Source: Acidimicrobiaceae bacterium
GTDB lineage: Bacteria > Actinomycetota > Acidimicrobiia > Acidimicrobiales > Aldehydirespiratoraceae
Direction of reading: 5' to 3'
Assembly (NCBI GenBank): GCA_016845585.1
Contig: JAERSO010000129.1
Location: 1 to 64,000, forward strand
Length of the DNA stretch: 64,000 nucleotides
The position numbers and the translations under genes were made by a program. Shown here piece by piece: positions 43,727 to 50,929 of the stretch. Each line of letters begins with the position of its first letter. Position 1 is the stretch's first letter. The notes under the pieces were generated by a model, which worked only from the letters and a program-made list of their open reading frames with translations, was not told the DNA's origin and did not search any database.

Positions 43727-44479
43727 ATGGTCGTCAAACCGCGCATCCTCATCACCCCGTGGGTCCGCAACGTCAGCACGACGCACGAGGGGACAACGCT
43801 CGATCTGGTGTCACTCTCGCCGTCGTACAGCAACGCCGTCGTCGCGTGTGGCGGTGTCCCACTCGTCATGGCGCCGTGCGAGGTCGGCGACGTCCCGGCG
43901 CTCATGGACGGGATGGCCGGCCTGCTGCTGAGCGGCGGCCGAGACCTGGAGCCTTCGCTGTACGGGCAGGAAAACACCGACAGCGTGCGGATTCGACGCG
44001 ACCTCGACGAGCTCGACATCGAGTTGACGCGTGAGGCGATGCGGCGCGAACTGCCGATCCTCGGAATCTGCCGCGGAATGCAGGTGGTGAACGTGGCGCT
44101 CGGTGGTGATCTGCGCCAGGAAGTGCTCTCCGAAGGCAGTGCTTCTCATCCCACCTACCCGGAGATGCGGGAGGTCGGTGATCCTCGCGACCACCGCCAT
44201 GGGGTCGCGCTCCGTCCTGGCTCCCGAATCGCGGCCATCTACGACGACTCCGAGCGCATCACCGTCAACTCCCTGCACCACCAAGCGGTGGGTCGCGTGG
44301 GGGAGGGCCTCGTCGTCACGGCCACGGCGGAGGACGGCACGATCGAGGCCGTCGAGCACCCGTTGAACGACCTCGTCGCCGTGCAATGGCACCCCGAGCA
44401 GATGCGCGAGGACGGTGGCGAAGTTCTCTTCGCCGATCTGGTGGAACGGGCACGCTCACGTGCGACGATGACGCCGTGA
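43727..44479 (+). CDS. Gamma-glutamyl-gamma-aminobutyrate hydrolase-like class I amidotransferase (PuuD family)
   Basis: 250 residues. The nucleophile elbow LGICRGMQVVNVALGG holds the Cys, LLLSGGRDLEPSLYG is the oxyanion strand, NSLHHQAV is the family-specific loop, and AVQWHPEQM holds the His and Glu. This is the peptidase C26/PuuD pattern, which releases glutamate from gamma-glutamyl amides in polyamine breakdown. No other puu genes are near, so the substrate may differ. It starts 5 nt after the phosphatase and couples to the following membrane gene by GTGA. Confidence 0.88.
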   Translation: MVVKPRILITPWVRNVSTTHEGTTLDLVSLSPSYSNAVVACGGVPLVMAPCEVGDVPALMDGMAGLLLSGGRDLEPSLYGQENTDSVRIRRDLDELDIELTREAMRRELPILGICRGMQVVNVALGGDLRQEVLSEGSASHPTYPEMREVGDPRDHRHGVALRPGSRIAAIYDDSERITVNSLHHQAVGRVGEGLVVTATAEDGTIEAVEHPLNDLVAVQWHPEQMREDGGEVLFADLVERARSRATMTP

Positions 44480-44871
44480 ACGACTTCAATCTCGACACCG
44501 TCCGTCTCTCCCTTCACATACTCGCCGTTGCGGTCTGGGTCGGCGGCCAGGTCCTAATGATGGGGCTCGTGCCGGTTCTTCGGGAGCTGTCCCCGGATGC
44601 ACCCCGGCAGGCGGCGGCTCGTTTCGGGCAGATCGCCTGGTCGGCGTTCGGCATCGCCGTTCTCACCGGCATCTGGAACATTCTCGACCTCGAAGGCACC
44701 CAGACCAACGAGTACAACGTCACCCTCGGCATCAAGCTCCTGGCGGTCACTCTCTCCGGTCTTGCCGCATTCCTGCACCAGCGCACACCCTCAGCCGCCG
44801 TGCGGGGCATCACCGGTGCCGTCGGCTTTCTCGCGGCGCTCGCGGCGCTGATTCTCGGCGTGATGTTGTGA
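44476..44871 (+). CDS. CopD-like four-helix membrane protein
   Basis: 131 residues, four predicted transmembrane helices. The N-terminal SLHILAVAVWVGGQVLMMG is the CopD-type heme/copper membrane pattern (His in helix 1), and FGQIAWSAFGIAVLTGIWNI follows. The family includes copper resistance proteins and uncharacterised relatives. The GTG start at 44476 overlaps the previous stop, and the stop overlaps the tag start, so it belongs to a tightly coupled run with no obvious functional theme. Confidence 0.75.
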   Translation: MNDFNLDTVRLSLHILAVAVWVGGQVLMMGLVPVLRELSPDAPRQAAARFGQIAWSAFGIAVLTGIWNILDLEGTQTNEYNVTLGIKLLAVTLSGLAAFLHQRTPSAAVRGITGAVGFLAALAALILGVML

Positions 44872-45488
44872 GCGAACCCTTCCAGATCGGCGCCGACGGA
44901 ATCGGTCGGTGCTGGTGGCCCGGCGAGGCGCCGGACTATGTCGAGTACCACGACAACGAGTGGGGCCGGCCGGTCGTCGACGACATCCGCCTCTTCGAGA
45001 AGATCTGTCTCGAGGGGTTCCAGTCGGGCCTGGCCTGGATCACGATCCTGCGCAAGCGAGAGAACTTCCGCGCCGCGTTCGCGCGCTTCGACTTCGAGAA
45101 GGTCGCCGCGTTCGACGAGTCCGATGTCGAGCGACTGCTGAGCGACGCCGGCATCGTGCGCCACCAGGGCAAGATCCGCTCCACCATCAGCAACGCCGCA
45201 CGGGCCATCGAGCTGGTCGAAGAAGCCGGTTCGTTGGCGGCGTGGTTCTGGTCATTCGAGCCGACCGATATCGAAGGCGATCGTTCCGGCGACATCCCCG
45301 TTCCCGCCACGACGCCGACCTCGACCCGGATCGCCAAAGAGCTGAAGAAGCGCGGCTGGTCTTTCGTCGGCCCCACCACCGTCTACGCCTTCATGCAGGC
45401 CATGGGCATGGTCAACGACCACGTCGTGGGGTGCGCTGCAGGTGAGGAGTGCGAGGCGGAGCGCTCGAATCTCGTTCGGCCCTCGTGA
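44868..45488 (+). CDS. tag: DNA-3-methyladenine glycosylase I
   Basis: 206 residues. Family hallmarks: RCWWPG near the N-terminus (zinc Cys), EYHDNEWGRPV, LFEKICLEGFQSGLAWITIL with the catalytic Glu, and MVNDHVVGC (zinc His and Cys) near the C-terminus. It removes 3-methyladenine from alkylated DNA. The window also holds an AidB-like gene, but in a different operon. The GTG start overlaps the stop of the CopD-like gene and its own stop overlaps the transporter start (GTGA). Confidence 0.93.
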   Translation: MSEPFQIGADGIGRCWWPGEAPDYVEYHDNEWGRPVVDDIRLFEKICLEGFQSGLAWITILRKRENFRAAFARFDFEKVAAFDESDVERLLSDAGIVRHQGKIRSTISNAARAIELVEEAGSLAAWFWSFEPTDIEGDRSGDIPVPATTPTSTRIAKELKKRGWSFVGPTTVYAFMQAMGMVNDHVVGCAAGEECEAERSNLVRPS

Positions 45489-46360
45489 CCGTTCGCGCCG
45501 AGGACGTTCATTTCGAACCGCGGGACTGGGGGCTGCTGCTTACCCTCTCCGGGATCTGGGGTTCTTCGTTTCTGCTGATCGCGATCGGGCTCGACGCCTT
45601 CGAGCCCGGCCTCGTCGCCCTCCTGCGAGTGGGCCTCGGTGCGGTGACCTTGGCGTTCCTGCCCGGTGCCCGGGGATCGATCCCTCGCCGTGATCAGGCC
45701 AAGTGCGCGCTGGTGGGGTTCACGTGGATGGCGTTCCCGCTCTCCCTGTTCCCGATCGCCCAGCAATGGATCGACTCGTCGGTGGCGGGCATGCTCAACA
45801 GCGCCATGCCGTTGATGACGATCCTCATCTCGTGGCTGGTGTTCTCGACGCCGACCGGCCCCCGACGGCTGTTCGGCGTCGGGGTCGGTTTCGTCGGCAT
45901 TCTGCTGATCGGCATTCCCGAGGCAACGAGTGCCGGGACGAACGCGATCGGGGTGATCCTGGTCGTCGTTGCAGTGGCGTCCTATGGCGTCGCTGCCAAC
46001 ATCGCCGGGCCTCTCCAACGCGAGCACGGCTCGCTTCCGGTCGCCGCTCGGGCCTTGGCCTTCGCCACGCCGTTCTGTGTTCCGTACGGGGTGGTCGGGA
46101 TCGTCGGCTCGTCCTTCGCGTGGAGCTCCCTGATCGCGTGTGTCGCGATCGGTGTCGGCGGTACCGGCATCGCCTATGCCATCGCCGTGACCCTCAGCGG
46201 GCGGGTGGGTGCGGTGCGGTTCTCCATCGTCACCTACATCATCCCGGCCGTCTCGATCGTGCTCGGTGTCGTGTTCCGCGACGAGACGATCAGCGCGTGG
46301 GCCATCGCCGGCACTGCTGTCGTCCTCATCGGTGCCTTCTTGAGTTCACGGGTGGATTGA
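45485..46360 (+). CDS. EamA/DMT-superfamily transporter
   Basis: 291 residues from the GTG at 45485, about ten transmembrane helices in two EamA repeats (WGLLLTLSGIWGSSFLLIAI begins the first; IGVILVVVAVASYGVAANIA the second). A typical exporter of amino acids, metabolites or nucleosides; cargo unknown. A GTG further upstream would overlap tag by 40 nt and is less likely. It is last in the five-gene coupled run that starts at the MIP channel. Confidence 0.87.
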   Translation: MTVRAEDVHFEPRDWGLLLTLSGIWGSSFLLIAIGLDAFEPGLVALLRVGLGAVTLAFLPGARGSIPRRDQAKCALVGFTWMAFPLSLFPIAQQWIDSSVAGMLNSAMPLMTILISWLVFSTPTGPRRLFGVGVGFVGILLIGIPEATSAGTNAIGVILVVVAVASYGVAANIAGPLQREHGSLPVAARALAFATPFCVPYGVVGIVGSSFAWSSLIACVAIGVGGTGIAYAIAVTLSGRVGAVRFSIVTYIIPAVSIVLGVVFRDETISAWAIAGTAVVLIGAFLSSRVD

Positions 46361-46373
46361 CCGACGGAGACCC

Positions 46374-46826
46374 ATGGTCGACATGGTCAAGAAGGTCAAC
46401 AAGAAGTCCGAGTTCCTGGACCTCGGCGAGACGGTCCTCGCCGCCAGCGCGGTGGGAGAGGTCGGCCAGTTCCAGAAGGTGCTGGCGGCAGGCAACGGCG
46501 TCCTTGCTCGTGCTGACGCCCACCGCAACGCCGATCGGGCTCCCGCGCTTGCGGCCGGAACGCTGTCGGCCTCGTGGCCCGCGCTCAAGGCAGGGATCCT
46601 CGCGGTCACCGACCAGCGCCTGATTCTGTTCGAGCAGTCGAAGCTCCACTTCGGCCCCACGGGCGTGGCCGGCTCATGGCCGCGCCAGCAGATCGCAGGC
46701 GTCACCGTGGCGGAAGGCAAGGCGTCAACCCTGGTCAACATCCAGTTCTCCGACGGCTCCACCGCTCAGATGGAGTCGATTGTCACGGCGAAGCCCGAAC
46801 TCCTCGCCGCAGCGTTCGTGGGTTGA
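46374..46826 (+). CDS. Hypothetical protein, possible bacterial PH-like domain
   Basis: 150 residues. The C-terminal two thirds look like a beta-rich PH-type fold: AGILAVTDQRLILFEQSKLH, PRQQIAGVTVAEGK, STLVNIQFSDGSTAQMESI. The Lys-rich N-terminus (MVDMVKKVNKKSEF) is short and soluble. A Shine-Dalgarno-like GGAG stands 5 nt before the ATG at 46374. Bacterial PH-like domains are found in membrane-associated and phage-shock-type proteins; no specific role can be given. Follows the EamA gene by 13 nt. Confidence 0.6.
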   Translation: MVDMVKKVNKKSEFLDLGETVLAASAVGEVGQFQKVLAAGNGVLARADAHRNADRAPALAAGTLSASWPALKAGILAVTDQRLILFEQSKLHFGPTGVAGSWPRQQIAGVTVAEGKASTLVNIQFSDGSTAQMESIVTAKPELLAAAFVG

Positions 46827-46862
46827 GGTCGCCCAGTTCGGCGGAACGGCGGAGGGACAGCA

Positions 46863-47045
46863 ATGGCGGCATTGGTCCGATCGACGCGGGCGATCTGGGT
46901 GATCGTCGCGCTGCTGGCCTTCGTCGGCGGATGGCCACTGCTCAGCTGGCTACCTGCCGATGACGACGTCGAACACGGCGTCCATGTCATTACCGATGTC
47001 GACTCCTCCGTTGCGCGGGTACCGAGGTCGTTCGACAATCCGTGA
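46863..47045 (+). CDS. Small membrane-anchored protein, 60 residues
   Basis: One N-terminal hydrophobic helix (IWVIVALLAFVGGWPLL) followed by an acidic tail (PADDDVEHGVHVITDVDSS). A clear ribosome site, GGAGGGACAGCA, precedes the ATG. The stop overlaps the next start (GTGA). The next protein has no signal or anchor but looks extracellular, so the two could be halves of one exported protein split by a frameshift, or a coupled pair. Function unknown. Confidence 0.55.
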   Translation: MAALVRSTRAIWVIVALLAFVGGWPLLSWLPADDDVEHGVHVITDVDSSVARVPRSFDNP

Positions 47046-47482
47046 ACGACCATGACGACTACGTGGCGGCGATGGCACCGATTACCCCGGAGATGCGCTG
47101 TCACGCACGGTTCTTCTTCGCCAACGAGTCAGGCCGGAAGGTGGAGATTACGTCCATCGCCATGCCGGGGATCGGCGAGCACGGCGGGTCGGGTGTGCAG
47201 GCGGTGCACCTGGATCCGGTCGTCAATGGTGCGGAAGGCCCGAGTCCTGACGGTCCGAACGCCTTGTGGTCGACGAACGCCAGTCTGTTCGATGATGAGC
47301 TTGTGGCCTATGAGTTCTGGATCGAGTTCCGCCCAGGGGGCTGTACGTCATCGGGTGGGAGCATCTCGTTCCCGGAGTGGCCGTACGTGGTCGTGTCCGC
47401 TGGAGGACGCGACATCGCCATCGATCCTGAATCCGCCAAGATCGGTTTCATCGGGACCGAACACTCAAGGTGTGACGGTTAG
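47042..47482 (+). CDS. Hypothetical protein, probably extracytoplasmic
   Basis: 146 residues with no recognised domain. Sequence has the look of a beta-sandwich: HARFFFANESGRKVEITSIA, then LVAYEFWIEFRPGGCTSSGG, ending EHSRCDG. Three Cys (near positions 19, 102 and the C-terminus) could form disulfides, fitting an exported protein, yet it lacks a signal peptide. The upstream 60-residue gene supplies a membrane helix and overlaps by 4 nt. The GTG start is uncertain for that reason. Confidence 0.5.
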   Translation: MNDHDDYVAAMAPITPEMRCHARFFFANESGRKVEITSIAMPGIGEHGGSGVQAVHLDPVVNGAEGPSPDGPNALWSTNASLFDDELVAYEFWIEFRPGGCTSSGGSISFPEWPYVVVSAGGRDIAIDPESAKIGFIGTEHSRCDG

Positions 47483-47484
47483 CG

Positions 47485-49032
47485 CTACTCAGTTGCGTCG
47501 GCGGTGAACTGGTCGCGCAGCACGCGTTTGAGGACCTTGCCCGTGGGGTTGCGGGGGATGACATCGACGAACTCGACGGCCTTCGGCTGCTTGAAGCGGG
47601 CCAGCTTGCCGTCGGTGAACTCGAGTACGGCCTCGGCGGTGACCGAGTCGTCACCACGAACGACGACGGCGAGGGGCGATTCCCCCCATTTCTCCGAAGC
47701 GATGCCGATCACCGCGACCTCGTTCACACCGTCCATGCCGAGGATGACGTTCTCGATCTCGGCGGGGTAGACGTTCTCGCCACCCGAGATGATCATGTCC
47801 TTGACCCGATCCTGGATGTAGACGAAACCGTCGTCGTCGGAGATGGCGACATCACCGGTGAGCAGCCAACCATCGACCAACGTCTCGGCGGTGGCCTCGG
47901 GGCGGTTCCAGTATCCGAGCATGATCTGGGGACCGGAGAGGTACACCTCGCCGGGTTCGTGGGGGGCGCAGTCGTCGCCGGCCTCGTTGACGATGCGGAC
48001 GTCGCCGTAGAAGAACGCCTTGCCGGTCGAGCCGGCCCGCTCCAGTGCGTCCTGCGGCGAGATGAGGCAGCCCGGGCCACCGCTCTCGGTGAGCCCGTAC
48101 ACCTGATGGATCTCGATGCCCATCGCCTCATAGGTCTTGATCAGCGTTTCCGGGACCGGTGCGGCGCCGCTCATCACCCAGCGCAGCGACGAGATGTCGT
48201 GGTTCTCGGCGTCATAGGTCAGCAACATGAACTGCAACATGGCGGGGACGGCCAGGGTGACGGTGACCCGCTCCTCGCCGAACACCTCCCAGATCCGCAC
48301 CGGGTCGAATTCGCTCATGATCACAGCGGTGCCGCCGAGATTGGCGATGCTCAGCATCGGGTTGAGTGCACCCACGTGGAAGAGCGGCAGGCAGATCAGG
48401 TAGATGTCGTCGTAGCGGGTGTCGGCGGTGGTGTTGGCCGTGACGACCGACCAGAGCGCCGTGTTGTGCGAGTGCATCACGCCCTTGGGCAGGCCGGTGG
48501 TGCCCGAGGTGTACATGATGAAGAGGAGATCGTCGTCGCCGGCGGTGACGTCCGGTTCGTGTGCCGATGCCGCAGCCAGGAGATCCTCGTAGCCCTCGGC
48601 GAAAGCGGGACGATCGGCGGCATCGCCGACATGGATCCAGCGAGTGATCTGGGTGCCGTCCGTTCCCCGCTCGTGCAGCTCGCTCACCACTGGGGTGAAG
48701 GCGCTGTCGAAGATCATGACCGACGATCCGGAGTCGGTGAGGATGAAGGACAACTCGTCGGCGACGAGGCGCCAGTTCAACGCCACGATCACACCGCCGA
48801 CCTTGGCGGCGCCGAAGAAGGTCTCGACAAACTCCGGTCCGTTCATCAACAGAGTGGCGACTCGGTCACCCGTGGTGAGACCTCCGTCGGTCAGGGCGTT
48901 GCCCGCTTTGTTGACCCTGGCGTTGAGTTCCGGGTACGTCATCCGCGTGCCACTGGTGATGTCGACGACAGCCTCGGTTGTCGGGTTCAAGTTGGCGCGC
49001 TTGGAGATGAACTGGCCGATGTTGTACTGCAT
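47485..49032 (-). CDS. Acyl-CoA synthetase (FadD3/FadD-like)
   Basis: 515 residues, a standard-length ANL ligase. Motifs: FIMYTSGTTGLPKGVMHSH, VYGLTESGGPG, LLTGDVAISDDDGFVYIQDR, KDMIISGGENVYPAEIE, and the C-terminal lysine region NPTGKVLKRVLRDQF. It activates a carboxylic acid, with FadD3-like ligases acting on steroid-derived acids; this substrate is not proven. It is divergent from an enoyl-CoA hydratase gene with only 23 nt between the starts, so the two are co-regulated and probably act in the same degradation route. Confidence 0.88.
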   Translation of the reverse strand: MQYNIGQFISKRANLNPTTEAVVDITSGTRMTYPELNARVNKAGNALTDGGLTTGDRVATLLMNGPEFVETFFGAAKVGGVIVALNWRLVADELSFILTDSGSSVMIFDSAFTPVVSELHERGTDGTQITRWIHVGDAADRPAFAEGYEDLLAAASAHEPDVTAGDDDLLFIMYTSGTTGLPKGVMHSHNTALWSVVTANTTADTRYDDIYLICLPLFHVGALNPMLSIANLGGTAVIMSEFDPVRIWEVFGEERVTVTLAVPAMLQFMLLTYDAENHDISSLRWVMSGAAPVPETLIKTYEAMGIEIHQVYGLTESGGPGCLISPQDALERAGSTGKAFFYGDVRIVNEAGDDCAPHEPGEVYLSGPQIMLGYWNRPEATAETLVDGWLLTGDVAISDDDGFVYIQDRVKDMIISGGENVYPAEIENVILGMDGVNEVAVIGIASEKWGESPLAVVVRGDDSVTAEAVLEFTDGKLARFKQPKAVEFVDVIPRNPTGKVLKRVLRDQFTADATE

Positions 49033-49038
49033 GGCTGG

Positions 49039-49044
49039 ATGGTA
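49039..49044 (-). promoter_or_regulatory. -10 box (TACCAT on the minus strand) of the ligase gene
   Basis: TACCAT ends exactly 6 nt before the ligase ATG, giving a leaderless start inside the 23-nt divergent gap. Confidence 0.5.
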
Positions 49045-49055
49045 GACCGTGGCCC

Positions 49056-49817
49056 ATGGATGATGTTCTTCACGTCGAACTCGATGCCGAGGTGGCCACG
49101 GTCGTCCTCAACCGGCCCCATGTTCGCAATGCGCTGAATGCTCTGCTCATCGGCGGGCTGCGTTCGACCATGCAGGCACTGGACGAGCGCGAGGACGTGA
49201 GGGCCATCGTGCTGACCGGCGCCGACCCGGCCTTCTGTGCCGGCCTCGACCTGGGTGACGTTGCCGCCGGCGCCCTCGGCGGTGGGGGCGCGGGTCCTCC
49301 AATCGCGGCCGACATGGCCACTCCGGTCATCGGCGCCGTCAATGGTGCGGCAGTCACTGGTGGACTCGAGCTCGCGTTGTGTTGCGACTTCCTGATCGGC
49401 TCGGAGCGCGCCCGGTTCGCCGACACCCACGCCCGCGTCGGCATCCTGCCCGGCTGGGGCCTGTCGGTCGAGCTCCCTCGTGCCGTCGGCGTTCGGCGAG
49501 CGCGACAGATGAGCTACACGGGAAACTATGTGCATGCCGAACAGGCGCTGGCGTGGGGGTTGCTCAATGAGATGGTGGCGCACGAGCACCTGGTGGCCCG
49601 AGCTCAGGAACTCGCCCGCGACATGGCGGGAGTACCCGCGCCTGCGGTGGGCGCCATGAAGCGGTTGTACTGGGCGGCCACCTCGGTCGCGCCAAGCGAC
49701 GGTCTCACGGTCGAACGAGAGGTCGGTTCGGCGTGGCAGGACCGGGGAGGGTTCGACCGCGAGGCCTTCGCCGCCAATCGTGCGTCGATCGAGGCGCGGG
49801 GACGATCCCAGATCTGA
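49056..49817 (+). CDS. Enoyl-CoA hydratase/isomerase
   Basis: 253 residues, crotonase fold. The oxyanion loops are visible: VLTGADPAFCAGLDLGD and then VIGAVNGAAVTGGLELALCC. One catalytic Glu equivalent, ADTHARVGILPGWG, lies in the region 125-140. Hydrates a trans-2-enoyl-CoA in beta-oxidation or acts as an isomerase; the ethylmalonyl or EchA-type branch cannot be chosen. Divergent from the acyl-CoA ligase gene. ATG at 49056. Confidence 0.88.
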   Translation: MDDVLHVELDAEVATVVLNRPHVRNALNALLIGGLRSTMQALDEREDVRAIVLTGADPAFCAGLDLGDVAAGALGGGGAGPPIAADMATPVIGAVNGAAVTGGLELALCCDFLIGSERARFADTHARVGILPGWGLSVELPRAVGVRRARQMSYTGNYVHAEQALAWGLLNEMVAHEHLVARAQELARDMAGVPAPAVGAMKRLYWAATSVAPSDGLTVEREVGSAWQDRGGFDREAFAANRASIEARGRSQI

Positions 49818-49826
49818 CTCGATCTT

Positions 49827-49868
49827 CTGGCAGTCCAACTGACAGATCATTCGGCGCGTGTCTAGAGT
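49827..49868 (+). promoter_or_regulatory. Promoter-operator of the sulfatase operon
   Basis: CTGACA at 49839-49844, an 18-nt spacer, TAGAGT at 49863-49868, then 6 nt to the tetR GTG (leaderless). A 19-bp palindrome, CTGGCAGT-CCA-ACTGACAG with one mismatch (49827-49845), covers the -35 and is the likely TetR site. Confidence 0.7.
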
Positions 49869-49874
49869 GCTCGA

Positions 49875-50483
49875 GTGGACCAAGCGGCGGAAGCAGTACC
49901 CGATCTCGTACCTGACGGACGCCGCGTTCGGCGCGAAGCCAATCGTGAGCGCGTCGTCGACGCGTTGCTCGAACTGTTTCAGCAGGGGCATGTCGTCCCA
50001 TCCCTTGCTCTCGTCGCCGAACGCTCGGGTGTCAGCCATCGCAGCGTCTTTCGCTACTTCGACGATCTCGAGGAGCTGCATCGGGTTGCCATCGAACGCA
50101 GTTTCTCCCGCTACTCCCATCTCTTCGACCTCCCCGGGGTCAGCGAGGGTTCGCTGGCGGCGCGGATCGAACGGTTCGTCGATCACCGTCTCGCGCTTTA
50201 CGACGCGACCGCAAACCTCGCCCGGGTGGCGCGGATGAAGGCGCCGACCCATCCGGTGTTGGCGCAGAACATCGCGGCCAATCGATCCATGCTGCGCGAT
50301 CAGCTGGTCGCCCACTTCGGCTCCGAGCTCGAACGAGCCGGTACTGCGGTCCTCGTGACCGCCTCGGCCCTCACCGCCATGGAGGCGATTGACGTGATGA
50401 TGACCGACCACGACCGTGCCTCCGTCCGTACGGGCCTCATCGAGAGTCTCGCCCGACTTCTTGCCGACAAGGGTTCCCAATGA
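49875..50483 (+). CDS. TetR-family regulator of the sulfatase operon
   Basis: 202 residues. HTH: RVVDALLELFQQGHVVPS, then LALVAERSGVSHRSVFRYFD. The C-terminal domain is all helical and not assigned to a subfamily. It leads a co-directional operon whose next genes follow with 4-nt overlaps (SRPBCC, sulfatase-DJ-1), then a 1-nt overlap (metallohydrolase). The palindrome over the -35 of its own promoter suggests autorepression. The GTG is fixed by the -10 box 6 nt upstream. Confidence 0.88.
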   Translation: MDQAAEAVPDLVPDGRRVRREANRERVVDALLELFQQGHVVPSLALVAERSGVSHRSVFRYFDDLEELHRVAIERSFSRYSHLFDLPGVSEGSLAARIERFVDHRLALYDATANLARVARMKAPTHPVLAQNIAANRSMLRDQLVAHFGSELERAGTAVLVTASALTAMEAIDVMMTDHDRASVRTGLIESLARLLADKGSQ

Positions 50484-50929
50484 CCGAGGTTGCGCATTCA
50501 CGCGTGATCGCCGCGCCGACAACCGTCGTATGGGCGGTTCTCGCCGACTTCCCATCGCTCGCCGAGTGGGCTCCCGCCATCACCCACAGCAGTTCGATGT
50601 CGGACGCCACCGAAGGCATCGGCATGGTTCGGCGCGTGGCGGTCGGCGCCACGATCCTGCTCGAACGGGTGAGCGAATGGGAACCAGAGGCATCGCTTGC
50701 CTACGAAGTCGAAGGGCTCCCGCCGGTGGTTGCATCGGTCGTGAACCAGTGGACGCTCAGCCCCGAGGGGGCGGGCACGGCGGTCACGTTGACAGCAACC
50801 GTCGAGCCCGGTCCGAAGCCGCCGATGAAGGTTGTGGCGGCGCTGGCTGCTCGCAAGATCGGGTCGACCAACAAGATGCTCCTCGATTGCCTTGCCGCCG
50901 AAGCCGAGAAGAGGGGAGCCGCCTCGTGA
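50480..50929 (+). CDS. SRPBCC/START-like ligand-binding protein
   Basis: 149 residues, the helix-grip fold used by polyketide cyclases and ligand carriers: VAHSRVIAAPTTVVWAVLAD, then FPSLAEWAPAITHS, then VEGLPPVVASVVNQWTLSP, ending in a long C-terminal helix. No catalytic residues can be pointed out. In this operon it may bind or shape the substrate of the sulfatase fusion. ATGA overlap with tetR and GTGA overlap with the next gene show tight coupling. Confidence 0.8.
   Translation: MTEVAHSRVIAAPTTVVWAVLADFPSLAEWAPAITHSSSMSDATEGIGMVRRVAVGATILLERVSEWEPEASLAYEVEGLPPVVASVVNQWTLSPEGAGTAVTLTATVEPGPKPPMKVVAALAARKIGSTNKMLLDCLAAEAEKRGAAS

Noticed and set aside
50416-50925. N-terminal extension of the sulfatase frame over the SRPBCC and TetR genes
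   Set aside because: It lies out of frame with two well-supported genes, has an Arg/Gly-rich shadow composition, and the GTG at 50926 sits on the overlapping stop codon as expected for coupling.
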